Notes: generated by a model from the sequence alone, not told the origin. Counted from the first letter of the stretch, positions 1 to 24,400 are shown. The stretch: 64,000 nt of DNA from Chondrilla cf. caribensis (GCA_964020155.1 OZ026569.1:2628971-2692970); one strand, 5' to 3'. Numbers and translations are program-made.

Positions 1-502
1 AACACAGTTGTGCATGGAAGGTAGTTAACAAATGTACCACAGTTTTGTACGCATGACTTCTTGAAACACAGTCTGTGGTATGTAACTTTGATAATTCCTG
101 TGCCGATAATGCAACAATTCTGGACATCTGTTGACCCTTCAAAACAACAAGGTCATTCAAACTTGTGTACCTTAGGGGTTTATACTAACCTTTCTCCTGC
201 TCACATATCTACAACTCCAAAGCAATGAGAATCAACTAGGCAAGAATACTGAACATACTGAAAATATGCAAGATCCGTTAACTGTGCAATCATTACAATT
301 GGGTTTGTATGATAACTACAACAAATGATCAGCAATCTGACGCATTACAATAGTAAATGCGGCATTGTGAAATTAAATTCACAACAATTCAAAAAAATCG
401 TGTGCACAAGTTAAGTGTGTATGCATGTACTATGTAATTGCCAATTTTTCTCAAAGTTTGTTAACCTGTTGGCAGTCAGCCATGTTTACGTATGGCAATG
501 TT
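1..502. other. Intergenic, no gene seen
   Basis: AT-rich sequence downstream of the minus-strand gene at 503-1033. I see no conserved reading frame, RNA gene or clear repeat. It probably includes that gene's 3' untranslated region. Confidence 0.5.
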
Positions 503-1033
503 CTACATGGAAGGCAGTGTCTCGTACTTCATCTTGTTCTTCCTGTGTCGCCACCAGAGGAATCCAGCTACTCCAACCGCAGCGAGAGAGATCACAAACA
601 GCGGGACAAGAATGCCAGCAGCAATGGCGCCTCCATTAACACCAGCCGGGGCGGGAGGACTAGTGGGGGCTGGTCCGCTCGAAGACGAAGATGAAGATGA
701 CGAGGTAGAGGAAGATGTTGACGAGGAAGTTGAAGAACTACTACTAGTAGTAGAGGTAGTATGAGTCGGAGTTGGCTCCACAGCTGTGGTAGTCACTGGC
801 GGCATCATCGAGGACGTCATTGGTGGTCTCATCGTGGTCATCGGTGGTGGCATCATTGAGGTCGTTATCGATGTGAAAGAGGGGGTCGGCATGTGGGTAG
901 ATCCTGTCAGCATAGTTGTCGGCACATGTACATTGGTCGACATACTATTACTTGCGCCAAAGGCCCATGAATTGGTAAAAAGCGTACAAGTAACTAAGAA
1001 TACGACAGAAAAGAGCATTTTCCCCCTTTCCAA
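503..1033 (-). CDS. Small mucin-like type I membrane protein
   Basis: A single-exon frame of 176 residues. The first ~24 residues (start at Met1, or Met6 at 1018) form a hydrophobic signal peptide ending near NSWA. Residues ~25-128 are very rich in Thr, Ser, Pro and Met, with runs such as TTSSSSSTSSS, as in heavily O-glycosylated stalks. A glycine-led hydrophobic segment (~residues 134-160, GAIAAGILVPLFVISLAAVG) is a transmembrane helix, followed by a basic stop-transfer stretch (RHRKNK) and a short tail containing YETL. The inferred role is a cell-surface mucin or adhesion stalk. No named family is recognised and the low-complexity body makes homology unreliable. The ordered signal-stalk-helix-tail layout is what argues for a real gene. 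Confidence 0.7.
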   Translation of the reverse strand: MERGKMLFSVVFLVTCTLFTNSWAFGASNSMSTNVHVPTTMLTGSTHMPTPSFTSITTSMMPPPMTTMRPPMTSSMMPPVTTTAVEPTPTHTTSTTSSSSSTSSSTSSSTSSSSSSSSSGPAPTSPPAPAGVNGGAIAAGILVPLFVISLAAVGVAGFLWWRHRKNKMKYETLPSM

Positions 1034-2371
1034 AAGAGCCTTATTTGAACCAAAGGAACGTCTTTGAAGACGATTTCTTCTCCTGAATGGACCGCACGTG
1101 ATTGAGTCCTAAAACGTCATGCCCTGCACGTAAGGGACTGGATGAGCGTAGCTATAATTAGAACAAGAGAATACGTCATAATTGACTCTGACCTACGTAG
1201 TGGAGGCGAAATATGGAGTAACTGATCTGTGTGTTGGTGGAGATTTCGAAGGTTCGTCAGTCCTCAAATTTGCGAACGGTATACAGCAACTACTTAGAAG
1301 GGTGGAATAGCGTGCGTTTTTAAAATTATTTGTCTCGAATCACCGCCATAACGAACCTAGACGATAATCGAGGAAATGCCCACAGCGTTTGATATAGGAA
1401 ATACTATGTAACGATCTATGCGCTGACTAAGTACGACGCTTAATACATTAACACCGTGAATTCTCTATATTTTCTACTGTTAGTATTTTATTACATCTTT
1501 TGGTCCACTCATAGCTGGGATGACGGGGAAGGACCCTTGAGTGGACTGACAACTTGAATTACTTTGAAAATCTTTGTATTCTAGGCAGGTTATAAGCTTG
1601 AACAAGAGTCTTTTCTTTGTATAATGGTTCAGTACTTATCCTTGTAGTAATCTACTCTGAGGGTAGTAGCAGATCCAGGGCAGTGTAAGAAGGTTCCATG
1701 CAATTTTGTACAGCACAATTTTGGAGCTTGGATACGTACATGGGTATTACCATAGACTCTCTATACTCTTCATTTGCTGTCAGTCCCAAGGTGTGTGTGG
1801 GAAAGGGATGGGGCATGGAACCTGTGGAATTGCCTCTAGATCCACCATTGGGATGAGTGTGGTGCAGCAATAGTATACTTCTTAGTTGTGGATTGTCAGT
1901 ATGAGAATTGATTGTCACAACTCTTCAGTTACTCTGAACTGAAAACTGTGTAATCTATTCTCATAATGCACGAGTTTGCATTGGTGCAAGATATTAATAG
2001 CTTGACATTTTGGGAAACTTCCAAACTACTGAAATGAAATAAGGAACTATGTGTAGCTATAAGTAGTGATTTGGAACACAGCCTGGATGAGTTTGTGGAA
2101 GTATTGAAATGTAACCGCCAACTAAGCAAATTACACCGTTTAATTCTATCTGCTCAGAAAACGCGCCGGTGTATCAAATTATCGGGCATGTTTTACTTGC
2201 TATTTGAATTTTACCGTTTTCCTGTAAAGTGAACTTGTACTTGGCGCCACATACAATCAAACTGAGCATGCGCAGACTAATTAAACATTGTGAGTCCAAA
2301 CAACGCTCACCCTCATGCTCGGCCGGTAAAATGGCGTCTTGGTTGTAAATGTATGACTACCCTTTCTGGTT
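1034..2371. other. Divergent intergenic region between mucin-like gene and CDK12
   Basis: Upstream of two genes on opposite strands, so it should hold both promoters. I see no convincing coding frame. A short inverted pair (TCCACTC ... GAGTGGA) lies near 1504-1544. The end next to CDK12 carries an NRF-1-like palindrome at 2263-2274 and small upstream frames at 2331-2405. Confidence 0.5.
2263..2274. promoter_or_regulatory. NRF-1-like site upstream of CDK12
   Basis: TGAGCATGCGCA differs at one position from the NRF-1 palindrome TGCGCATGCGCA and lies about 100 bp before the CDK12 start codon. NRF-1 sites are common in housekeeping promoters; function here is inferred from position only. Confidence 0.4.
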
Positions 2372-11629
<9,258 letters not shown>

Positions 11630-12294
11630 GTGTTGACAGATAGTTTTTGTGCTATTGTATTGTATCACATAATTCTCCCGCCGGTGTTTATTGTTATCAT
11701 GGAGATTATTTATTAATTTTTTGTTTAGTTTAATTTTGTTCGGTTGATAATTATTTCTAATGTGACTGTGTATGTACTAACATATGCTTTGACTGCACAT
11801 GCGTGCTATTTCAAGCAGATGATGCTGATGGTGAAGGTGTCGTCAATCCTGTAGGTTTGTAGAAGTACTACAATGTCATTCTAATGTAAGGAATTTAAAT
11901 GTACAAGATCTAGCACTCCCTCTTCATTGCACATTTCCAAGCTATTGAAGTAGCTTTTATATATTCAAGTGGAGCTTTTGTGTTGACAGATTAATCACTT
12001 TTTACGATTGAATTTGTCACTGTACGTATGACACGATATTATATTATTGTTCCTTCGCAGACATAACGATATTAATCCAGACCATTCAGTATGCAGAGAG
12101 CAGGGCATTAAAATTATCGAATGATGTAATCAGTGCACTGGCAGCCATTTTGTAGGTGTATCCCTGTGATTCAATTTGCGCGACCCGCCCCCATTTCAAG
12201 TAAGCATAGGATTCATTGCGTGTGTGCGTTGCTGTTACATTTGTGTGGTCCTCGGCCAGTTGAATAGACCGAGCGCAGGAGTTCCAAAGACAAG
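11630..12294. other. Intergenic CDK12 to Cobl/WASP-like gene
   Basis: 665 bp holding the CDK12 3' untranslated region and the next gene's promoter. No AATAAA is seen. There is no additional gene or clear repeat. Confidence 0.5.
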
Positions 12295-13716
12295 ATGAGT
12301 AGTCATGCGACTAGAGGTGGTCAGAAAAAAGTACCTGGGTAAGAATCTTGTTTCAAAACACTCGTGTTCTTGTGTCGTTGATTTGTCGACGGTATTCGAT
12401 AATCTGTCGTAGCGTTGTGGACTGTGCTGCGATCTCGGTAGGATCTTCGAACGTTCTAGAGTGTCAGAATGGCCAGCCAAAGGATAGGCGAGGTAGTCCA
12501 CTAACCAGACAACACCACGGCGACCTGGGATATCTCTTCCGTACTATAATGCGATCTTGGCCTACTCAACTTGAAGCGACAATTACCTGTTTCCCATTGT
12601 CTCTTCGCCTTCGTAATCTCTTGAGTTGAGTACACTTTTTGCAATGGGATCAACCGGTCCTATTCTGTTCTATACTACACACGTATGTAGTTTAGATAAG
12701 TACATCGTACAGTTAGAGGTGGTTCCAAAGGGGGGTGTTTCTGTGTTTCGCCGACTTTCGCTTACCTCAGCGTTTTACTTCTTCCCATCGTTCTTTGTGC
12801 CACGTCGATTAGGAAGGGTATAAACGCCAACTTTTACTCTTAACGAGTGATTAGATCCTGCAAGAATCTGTGGTTGAGTGTGTCGAGGATCCTATAAATC
12901 TAGTTATCTTGTCGAATACCTCCCATATGTCGTCATTCTAGGCGGTCTCTCTTGCCAGCAGCAACCAGTCGCATTTGAGACAAAATGAGGTACTTTGGAA
13001 CACCAGGGACAGCCAAGTATTAAAATCCCTAAAACTCAGCTGTTCATCGAATTTATGCTGTGGGGTGTTCACAAACGATACCTCCATCCCTATGGGATTG
13101 GCATACATTATAGATGTGGATTGACATGGACACCAACCATTGCTCGGTAGGGGTAATCTTCAGAGACACCTGTTTCAAGTGACCACATTCACATTCACAT
13201 ATGTACGTACGTGTGTCCTTACGTATGTACAATGAAGCCTCTTTACAGCATCACCCGTGGTAGTGCTCCCATACGCTAGTATACAGTCAGACCTCTCTAC
13301 AACACCACCCTTAGTCCCTCATTTTCCCTGTCATTATTACCAGTTTGCTGTTTTAACCAATACCATTACTGTGTACACGAATACATGTCTATCTGTGAAG
13401 AACATGTTGTTATAAAAAGACTGTTCTTATAAAAAGTGATGCTATATAGAGGTCAGACTGTATTTGAGATCTTTTTTGCTGCTATTGTCTCTCAGACATC
13501 AGAAGTCAGTGTCAACTAACGGTCATTCTGCCATGAACGGCAGCCAGGAGAAAAAGCTGGAGATAGTTGGTTCCCTCATAGGGAGATTGTTCAAGGCTGA
13601 TGTGGATAATAGGACATGGGGACAGGCTGTGCCCGATGATGTGGAGATGGTTATTCTTCAGAGGAAGAATGAGGCACATCTGACATTTGTGCTCAAAATT
13701 ATATCAAAGGGGAAAG

Positions 13717-13764
<48 letters not shown>

Positions 13765-15403
13765 ATGTGAGATTGTATGGATTCATATATGTGCTTTGCA
13801 AGCCTTTGGGTGCACACCTATGTGCTTATTATGCATTTGCGTTCAAAATTATATCGAAGGGGAAAGAGGTATGTGTGTCGGTGTGTCTGTGTGTGTCTCT
13901 CTCTGTGTGTATGTGTACATATGAGATTGTATGGATTCATATATGTGCTTTACAAGCCTTTGGGTGCATGTCTATGTGCTTATTATGCATTATTTGTGAA
14001 TTAACCTGTAAATTGCAACAATACAATCAAGTATGCATCCTTCACACGTGTTAATTCCATCACATTATTGTACCATAGAACCATGGCATGTTGGTCAGAT
14101 TGATACGGTATGGTAGAGAGCAATCGGGGTAGAACTCAGGTAGTGTGTGTGCAGTATCCCCTCCAGATATCAACATGGCTTCTACATAATATGCACAAGT
14201 GGTATGGGGAGTTGTACACAGTATATAGAAGTTTGTTGGACTGTTTGATGTGTGTCAAATCGAGCAGTTTTTTTTTAAACAAATAGTCATTTCTGTGCAA
14301 TGTTATACACACCACAAGCACCCTATCACACCCATCCGCTACAGTTGTTGCAAACCATGGCCATGTCTATTGACTTCCATATATTTACAGTATATACTGT
14401 ACTGTACTGTACTCTACTGTACAGTACTGGATGTAACATGGACATATCTTCAATATTACTAGTTCATGTTATTCCATTTAGTTACAAAGTATATAAATTG
14501 CAGTCTAACTTGCTTAGTACCCTGAAGGGTACACCAAATCTGTACTTCTTATCAGAGGTACTTACTATCAGTACTGCCTCACACAGTATACATTAGCTAG
14601 TGACTGAGTGAAGTGTATATGTACGTACCAGCCAGGAGAACGTACATACTACAGTAACCAGCAGCATTTACAAGTATTGCTCACTAACGTTGGTGTTAGG
14701 TACACTTCGCATGAGCTAATAACTAAATGTGGTTTATGTACTAACCGGGTGAATGCACTAACAGGTAAATGTATTCAACTGGGGTACTTATGTACTGTAG
14801 TAAGTTGCACTGTGTTTCCTGTTGAATTCCTGGTCAAGCTGTACTCTATTCTATGCAGTTGACCCCAATTCATTCTAATGTGTCTGCATCCTTTGATATT
14901 CACATGCATTTGTACATACGTAGATACGTATGTACAGCCAAACTAGCTTAGTGAATATCTGGGTTGGTACATGTGTTCTCCTGGTTAGTGAGTACACTTC
15001 ACACAGTCCCTAGCTCATGTACACTATGTCAACCAGTACTGATAGTAAGTACCTCTGATAAGAAGTACAGATTTGGTGTACCTTTCAAAGTACTTACGTA
15101 CTAAGCAAGTTAGACTGTACATGCATACATACACATACGTACGTATGTACATTGCATATGTATGTGCGTACTGAATCCACATTCTGTTCCACTTGAAAAC
15201 TGATACCCAAAAATGTTATTAGTACTCTTGCTTTGATCCATATTATTATTGAAGCTATATGTAATTAATTTATTGTTTGTCAGTATTCAATTGTCACAAC
15301 AGCTGATCAAGTGGAGCTTAATTGTTATCTGTCTTGTCTCGTACTGTTTCCTACATCCACACAATTAGTGTCTGTTCACACACACACGCACACACACACA
15401 CAA

Positions 15404-15434
<31 letters not shown>

Positions 15435-15544
15435 CACGCATGCACACACACACGCATGCACACACACACACACACACACATACACACACACAAACACACA
15501 CACACAAACACACACACACACACACACACAAACAGGCACACACA

Positions 15545-15612
<68 letters not shown>

Positions 15613-15722
15613 CACGCATGCACACACACACGCATGCACACACACACACACACACACATACACACACACAAACACACACACACAAACACACACACACACA
15701 CACACACAAACAGGCACACACA

Positions 15723-15808
<86 letters not shown>

Positions 15809-17755
15809 CTCACACACACAGAGGTGACTGCATTAGACAGGTTCCACTGTACATGAGTCCCCTCAGGTGACCACATTAGACAGTTTCTACTGTGCAAGAG
15901 GTCCTACAAGTGATCAAATTAGACAGGGTCTGCTGTATTTCCCATGAATTCCTATGTATGCCCATGCATACACTGTGTTTGCTGTCCTACAGATTCTCAC
16001 TCAGCAACTTAATTTGAGTCTTCGTGTGAGATTGAAAGACGAACTTGTCCAGTGGCAGTTGAAAAGGTCACCTGACACCGAACCAGTGACTTTTGGTCTG
16101 CGTTGTTCAACTCTTGAGAATGCACAGAAGGTGAGTTGTGTGTCTGTCTGTCTGTCTGTCTGTATCCCTAAACTCTCACGATGATACCAAAAACATGATT
16201 TACGACGGATGTGCAAAATCCCCTTTTGCATGGGCGGTCACATAATATGTACGTACATACATACATACATACAGTGAACCTGAATATAAAGACTATCCAA
16301 GGGAGCAGGAAGAAGGGGTATCTAAAGACAGGTGGTCTTTATACAGGAGTACGTACTTCACTGTGGTGGAGTTAACATAGTGGGTAGTTCAATTATGGCT
16401 ACTTAGGAGAGGTGGTCCTCTTGTGGAGGTGGTCTGTATGCACTATACATCATGTGTCTTGGGAACAAGGGGGCATTGCAAGGCTTCTTTGGTTCAAAGT
16501 TTAATTTAGTTAAACGAGGGACTAATCCACTGCCAGTCAGCATTTATCCCCTTGATTCAGTTCAGTGAGAGGAGTATTGTCTTGCACCCAGTGAACTGCT
16601 GTGCGAACAATAATGCAATTTCCTACATACGTATCTCCTGTATGAAATACCTGTGATGTTCCTACATCCAGCCTCCACTAATCCACCACAGGACAACCTC
16701 AGATCTGACAGGAAATCCACATCCACATACGCACTTACTTACATATGCACACACTGTAACTCTAGACCCTGTAGAGATAATGTGGAGGATAAACTGATAT
16801 TTGGTGTGTCTTGGACCAAATGTCTCATTTTCAACGCGTGATCATAATTCTTATCCTTTGGGAGTGGGTGACCACTTTACTTACAGTTTGGAATTGCATA
16901 CATATGTATGATAAGTCTGTGTACTGTATGTATTGTATGTGCATATCCCCACCCAGTGTTTCCCCCAGTATATATGGAACTGGGTGCAGCACTCTGTTGT
17001 ATTTCCAACAGTAAAAGTGAGGCATATGAATCCCTTACTACATGCACTCGGGTTGGGCAGGGTTGATATTAACTGTGCACCATGGCTCCTTAGTGCCCTG
17101 TTGTTATTTTATCTTGTGGAAACACATTCACACTGTATCATTCACCTTCGATTTCAGTTGTGTTTCAGCTGTTCAGTTGTGTTTCACCTGTTCAGTTGTG
17201 TTTCAGCTGTTCAGTTGTGTTTCAGCTGTTCAGTTGTATTTCAGCTGTTCAGTTGTGTTTCACCTGTTCAGTTGTGTTTCACCTGTTCAGTTGTGTTTCA
17301 CCTGTTCAGTTGTGTTTCAGCTGTTCAGTTGTGTTTCACCTGTTCAGTTGTGTTTCAGCTGTTCAGTTGTGTTTCAGCTGTTCGGTTGTGTAAGTACACA
17401 CTATGTGTAGGGTTGAGTGGGGTGACTAGGAAGTACACTACTAGAGTATACGTGTACTAATGTTCATTTGGCTGCGTACGTATATTAGCGTAACAAAGGT
17501 CTTTAGTGGGTCTTTATCAATCTTGCAGTTGGAGAACCTTCTCAAAGACATCAAGTACAATTTGGAAGTGGACCAAAAGACATCAGTGAGTGTAACGTGT
17601 GCTGTATGTGTGTATTTGTTTTTACTGTGTGTGTGTGTATGCGTGCGTGTGTGCGTGTGTGTGTGTGTGTGCGTGTGTGCATGTGTGTGCGTGTGTGTGT
17701 GTGTGTGTGTATGCGTGCGTGTGTGCGTGTGTGTGTGTGTGTGCGTGTGTGCATG

Positions 17756-17810
<55 letters not shown>

Positions 17811-19390
17811 AGTATGTATATGTACGTATGTGCATTATTATGTAAGTGCATGAACTATCAATGCCTGGTAAGAGATACTTAGAGTAGAGTAATATTTTCA
17901 GTACAGTAATTGTACGTACCAGTCACATTCTATGTGGGTTATTGAGGAGACCAATGGGGATATTACGCTACAACTAGATCCTACTTCAGTTCTTTGTTCA
18001 GTAACAGATGCTACCAAAACATATGCTGTATCTTAATCACATTTGTGCGAGATTCACGCAAGTATACGTACTTACGTACATAGCATAGTATTGAGGGCAT
18101 GTACAGTGTGTATGTACGTACATACGTATGCATGTGTAGTTGAGTTGATGTGTTCGTTATACTCACTAGTAATGGTCAATATATAAGTACCTTGAAGGGT
18201 ACACTAAACTTGTACTTCTTATCAGAGGTACGTATGTGCTATCAATACTGGTTGACATTGTGTATGTACGTACGTACATGAACTAAGGGCTGATTGAAGT
18301 GTGTATGTATTTAATAAAGGTACATACATACATGCATATTATAGTACACATGTACGTACCAACCAGGGTACTTACGTATGTTCATATGTTCATACTCTCC
18401 AAGCTGCCCTTCAGTACAAGTTGTAAATGGTGTTTGTACCCGTCGCACCAGAAGCTTTACAAGTGTGCATACACATGACATAAAAGTGCACAACTTCATG
18501 AGTACGTAAGTACACATGTTAATTGACTGTGACCCTATTCTCCAAATAAACCACACCTGTGATGCTGCACTGTGTGTTAATCCAATGCAGGTGTATGTAG
18601 GCAGTCTGATAACAATGGATTGTGTGAAAAAATCGATTGATTTGCATACGTATGTGGTTGTGTGTGTGCAGTCTACACAGTGAAACCTGCTCTGGGACAG
18701 CCTTTGGCTGCCAACCAGCTAGTCTGTCTGTCAGACTACTAATAGTTATACGTACGTATGTACACATGTTGATCAAGATAGAATATCTTTGTAGTGAACT
18801 CGGGGACTGAAACAGCCCCTTGAGTGACCTTTGTACCCTGGGAGGTCCACTGTGATTACAGTTTGTCATAAGGGGGGAGTTTTTGCAATGAGACTCCACT
18901 CCATTGACACACAGTGAATCCTAATCAGTCATTACTTTATCCGTCGAACTTTTTTACCAGTTGCAATTTCCCAGTGCAAATATAATATACAGTACAATCA
19001 TAAAGAATATCCATGTAATCTACCAAACTCATTAGTCCACCATATTCTTTGGAAATCCATAAATTACAATGTTTTATTGAGAATGCACTGTACATACGTA
19101 CGTACGTAATTGGTGAAATTCATGTCGTTACTTCAAGTGGAAATGATTTGGCATCCACCACAGTAGTCTTTCGAGACTGGTTTAACTGGAATCACTACCA
19201 ATGTTCTCACGTTACACCCCAATGGTGTGGCTGGTGTTCACAATCGCTCCATTTGACCAGCTGGACAGTCATTGTAACATGAGCATGTACGTAGGTGACT
19301 GCTCTTGTGTGTGTTATGCTAAATCTTTCACTAGTGGGCTAAAATTAATAGGTGGAGCTGAAATGTACCAAAGGTTTATGTGTTATTTTG

Positions 19391-19453
<63 letters not shown>

Positions 19454-20402
19454 AGTCCTTTATCCACGTGGACATAGTGTACATGCACTAAAAACTCACT
19501 CTCTCTCACTGGTGAGTGCATTTACAGTCCAACTTACAGTAAGTAAGAATCATGAAGGGCACACCAAATCTGTACTTCTTATCAGAGATGCTTACTATCA
19601 GTACTGATTGACATAGTGTACATGACCTAGGGACTGAGTGAAGGGCATGTACATATATACATGCTAGCCAGGGTAAAAAGGCTGCTCATTGTACAGATTG
19701 TGAATAGTGTTTGCTTGTTGCACCAGAAGCTGCATAAGTGTACGTACATGTATGACAAGTGCACAATTCTGTGTGTGCCATCCCGTGTTCATAAGCTGTG
19801 GACCTATTCACCAGGGAAACCTCCTCTATGAACTTCACAGTGTGTTGACCTTGTGTTTACAGACTTTGTGTCACTTACTATGCAGTATTTGAACGTGTTT
19901 GGTATCGAGTGCAACTGTTTTGTCTGGCGATATTTGACTGTGTTCTGTTGATGACTTTTAAAGTCATGCTGAATTATGGATGTATGTACATATGCACGAA
20001 TATATCTATACTCTATATCTTTAAACTGGTCCGTTTATGGCCATCTGCATATTTGTCATCTGAGACTGTGTGATAATATTGATGTCCAATAAAGGGTCTT
20101 GAGTGTGTAGACTTGCAGCCGTACATGTTTGCTGGTTCAAGGGTGGATAGAGAAAACTCCACATCCGTCCTTATCTCTACGTAATATGTTACTGTATGTG
20201 TATAATATGTACGTACGTAGGTATGTATATACGTATGTACATATATATGTATGTATACGTACTTACGTGTGCTCTGTGTATTCTTTTATTCGCGTAGACA
20301 CCAAGGAAGCCGACAGAAGAGGTTTTTGTGAAGGCACACTTACCTGACAACCAAAGTACAAAGGTTGCAGTGGCTGGGGGGTGAGTCACACACACACACA
20401 CA

Positions 20403-20453
<51 letters not shown>

Positions 20454-21414
20454 TACTTTTCTTTCTTATTCACATATCAGTATGACAGTGAATAGCCTGT
20501 TCATCTTGATAGCAGCCAGGCGGAGGCTTGACCCAACAACTCATGAAATCCGTATCAACCAGGGGAAGTACCTGGCTGCAGTGAGGCCCACCCTTGCCGT
20601 GCAGTCGCTAGGCATCAAAGAGGTGTATATCGTCCAAGTGCACAACACCAACAGGAGTCAAGGAAGGGTGAGTGTGAGCGGGTTGGTATGTTAGATTTGA
20701 AGGGAGGGACGGACACATTTGATGCAAATACCTACCTGTGTGGACATAATGCTGCATTTCCCTTCGTTCACAAGCTTCTCCAAACACTGCATAAAAAACA
20801 AAGAGAATGTAGTGTATATGTACGTACGTAAATGCGAAAAACGTTGAATGTTCCTTGTTGAAAAGTTTCTGCTGTTGAATACGTACCTCTCCATAGTGTG
20901 TTTCATTGTATGTGTGGATTACATATTATATTATGAGGACATATACATGTACGTATGTACACAAAGTGCACGTTTCCAACTGTATTTCCATATACGCAAG
21001 GCTTGTCTATTGTGGCGCATAAAGATCAAATCTATTAAGGGTAGCTGAAGCCATACAACTGAACAGCCACCCGTGTGAAAGTACCTTCAAAGACTGTGAC
21101 ACACAATCACCTGATCTCCATCAATTGTAGCACAGCCTGTAGGAACAGAACATTGGCATTCAATGTGTGTGCTGATAGACACCATAGTAGTGCTACTGAA
21201 TACCTGGGATGTTTCGCCCTTTGTTCCATCCCGGTGGTGTGCCTTGCTACACGGTCCTATGGAAGAGAGGTGGACTGCTTGTGATGTCAAGTGGTAGTTT
21301 TTTATCACACACACACACAACCTGCAAAGTGCAGTACTACACCCAGTACAGCCTTTGAAGTGATGACAAACAACAGGTCATAGTGTGATTTCAGTTCTAT
21401 ATGTGGTCTCTCTC

Positions 21415-21475
<61 letters not shown>

Positions 21476-24400
21476 GTGTGTGTGCATGCATCCTCAACAG
21501 AGATAGTGTGTGTACATACCCCAAGATGCGGTAATAAATCTTCCTATCCATTTTGACTATTTCCTTCACATTTGATTCAAATTTAATCTTCTTTTCAACA
21601 AGGTTGTCTTTCTATTTCATTCTTGAAACCATTAATAGTCTGTTGTGATCCAGACCTCTGTCATTTAATGACTTTGATCTGTCTGTGACATTGTACAAAC
21701 AAGCGTAGGCATTTACCTACATACGTAGGTAGGTAGGTAGGTAGGTACATAGGTAGTTAGGTAGGTAGGGAGGGAGGGAGGGAGGGAGGTAGGTGGGTAG
21801 GTAGGTAGGTAGGTAGGTAGGGAGGGAGGTAGGTAGGTGGGTGGGTGGGTGGGTAGGTAGTTTGGGTTCAACTAGTCTCTCAAGAACGCTACATACGTGC
21901 GTAAATGAGTTAGTCTCTTGTTGCCTTGAGTTCATCCCCACCAATAGGTGTTGTTGCAATTATTGTTGAAAAAGGTGGCTTGTAAGTGATCTGACGTGTG
22001 TACTTATGTACGTACATGCATATGCCTTCTATGTGTGTGTACTACATGTGTGCATACAGTACAGTACCCAGCAAAGAAACATGACATACCATAATGTAAT
22101 TACGGCTCAATTATGATTACATTATGAAGAATCTACGTAAGTTACGTATGTTATGACGTCATCATGAAAGAAATTATGATAGGGTAGGAGAAAAACTACA
22201 ATTGTTTTCTGATTCCACTACATTATTTTAAATGCTTAGGAATAGACAACTACGTTTCTACTGCGATAGAATTACAATGTAGCTACGTGGAAATTACGAT
22301 GAACACCATTTACATTACTTCACAATTCTGCCACAATTGCAATTACTATGTAATTACGATTATGTCACGTTACGATATACGTACACTGATTGCAATAATC
22401 AGATTTGAAATTAACACGGATTGATTAATCGATTAATGGATTAATTGTCCTGGAGCTATTACGTATGTGATATATGTAGTAGAACCTGTGGTGACCCAAG
22501 CCCGTTGGATGGTCTTAATGATGTGTTTCCAATTACGTACCTTCAATCGTGCAACAGTGTGCCTTGACCATGAGGCTGAACAGCTGTTTGGTCACCACTT
22601 GTATGTATTCATGTAACTTTGATCTTTATTGACCTTATTTGTACATGCCTGCCAGACATACCTCGGTTATGTACAACTTCAGTTCAACTTGTCCAGTGCT
22701 CTGGTCAAATAATCAAAAATTGAGATTATCCTTGATTCTTATCAACTTTGCATTAACTGTTTTGATGAACGAGCAGCATATAGTGGATAATCTGACACTC
22801 TACATACTGTCAATGAACATGTCGGATTACTGAGGTCATTTTATTAGATTATGGTGACTTATAGCATAGTCTGTAATGATATCTGCATCTCAGAATGTGG
22901 TTAGTTTATAGAGAATGTCAGAATATTGAGTGTTGAATTATCAAGTTTCCACTAGATATTGATATTGATATTAATATTGATATTAATATTGATATTAATA
23001 TTGATACGTGAGAACATGAAGGTGAAGTCTCACAAAGTGTTTGAATTTGAGGTTGTGTCTTGTTGCCATATACAGTAATGGCTAGCTACTTAGTGATATA
23101 AAGTGTCTGTTAGGAGTGAAAATTACCATCGGTTATTCAATAATTATTGAATAATTGATTGATTTACGTAGTTATAATGATGATTGCTGTTGAACTCACC
23201 ATCCCTTCCAACCAGTGAAAGGAGAGCATACATACGTATGTACATACATATGTATGTATGTACAGAAGAGTCTCATTGTAGCAAATTTCAGGAGGAAGTG
23301 ATGAGCTTTACTATATCAGTAGTTCAACTTAACCAGTTGAAATTCACATATAATACGCATGTACAGTGAACCTCTCTATTACTCGAGAGAACATCTATAT
23401 TGGGGACTTATCTTTGTGAAGTGCTGTAGTGTATCAAATGACATCTGATTTGAGGAAACCTCTGTAGCAAGGACACAAGGTCCCAAAGTGTCCTTAATAT
23501 AGAGGCTCCATTGTATAGCCAGATACTGTGCATACATACGTACGTATGTGTGTTACAGCATAGTGGAATGTGTTATAAGACCACCTCAACATAAAATTTA
23601 ATCCATCTGTCCCTAGTAACTGTTTTTGAACTACAGTGAACATATTATGTATAAGACCAAAGTCGAAGGGACCAAAAAACATGGTCACTAAAGACAGTAT
23701 GTCTTCATACAGAGGTGCTTCGCTGTAGTTGAGTTCACAGAATGTATACGTAGTTCAATGATTGTTACTTAGGACAGGTGGTCTTTCTGTAGAGGTGGTC
23801 TTTTTAATACAGGTTACACTGTATATATTATGTGTATAGTACATACATATGTACAGTAGCTACATTCAGTAGTGGTATGACTACAGGCCTATCCTCTGAC
23901 CCAATCAGCCTGTAGTCATGTGCAGTGGTCTGTGAGATCAGGTAACATAATGGAAATACGATGTGCCACATACATACATACGTTTGCTGTGTGTACCTAC
24001 AGAAGCCTCTCATGTGCACCAGTGGTGTGATCGTGTGAGTGGTCTGATGTGGTCTGTTCTCATTGCTTCACTGCACCTGTTCTTAGGGCAGGGGAGCATG
24101 TAGGGTGTGGAAGTTTGTAGTAATATTATCCCGTTGGACTTTCCACCTTCACACTAGCATGTGATACTGTGTCCCTGTGTTCGTGGTGATCAGCTGTTCA
24201 TGAAATCACGCTCCAATCACATTTTAGCATGAATGCAATGTTTGTGCATACAAAACGAGATTCCACAACACTATAACATATACATAGAAGATGGGGTGGG
24301 TAGGGTAAAACAAGGTAGGGTGGAACAGAATAGGGTAGGGTAGGATAGGATATGGTAGGGTATGTGGGTAGAGTAGAACAAGGTACGTAGGATAGGGTAG

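Noticed and set aside
13464..14054. A 196-residue single-exon gene
   Set aside because: It is exon 2 of the Cobl/WASP-like gene read through its donor into GT repeats and the 150-bp duplication.
16933..17460. Frames rich in [10 protein letters not shown] repeats
   Set aside because: Product of the 19-bp minisatellite in an intron.
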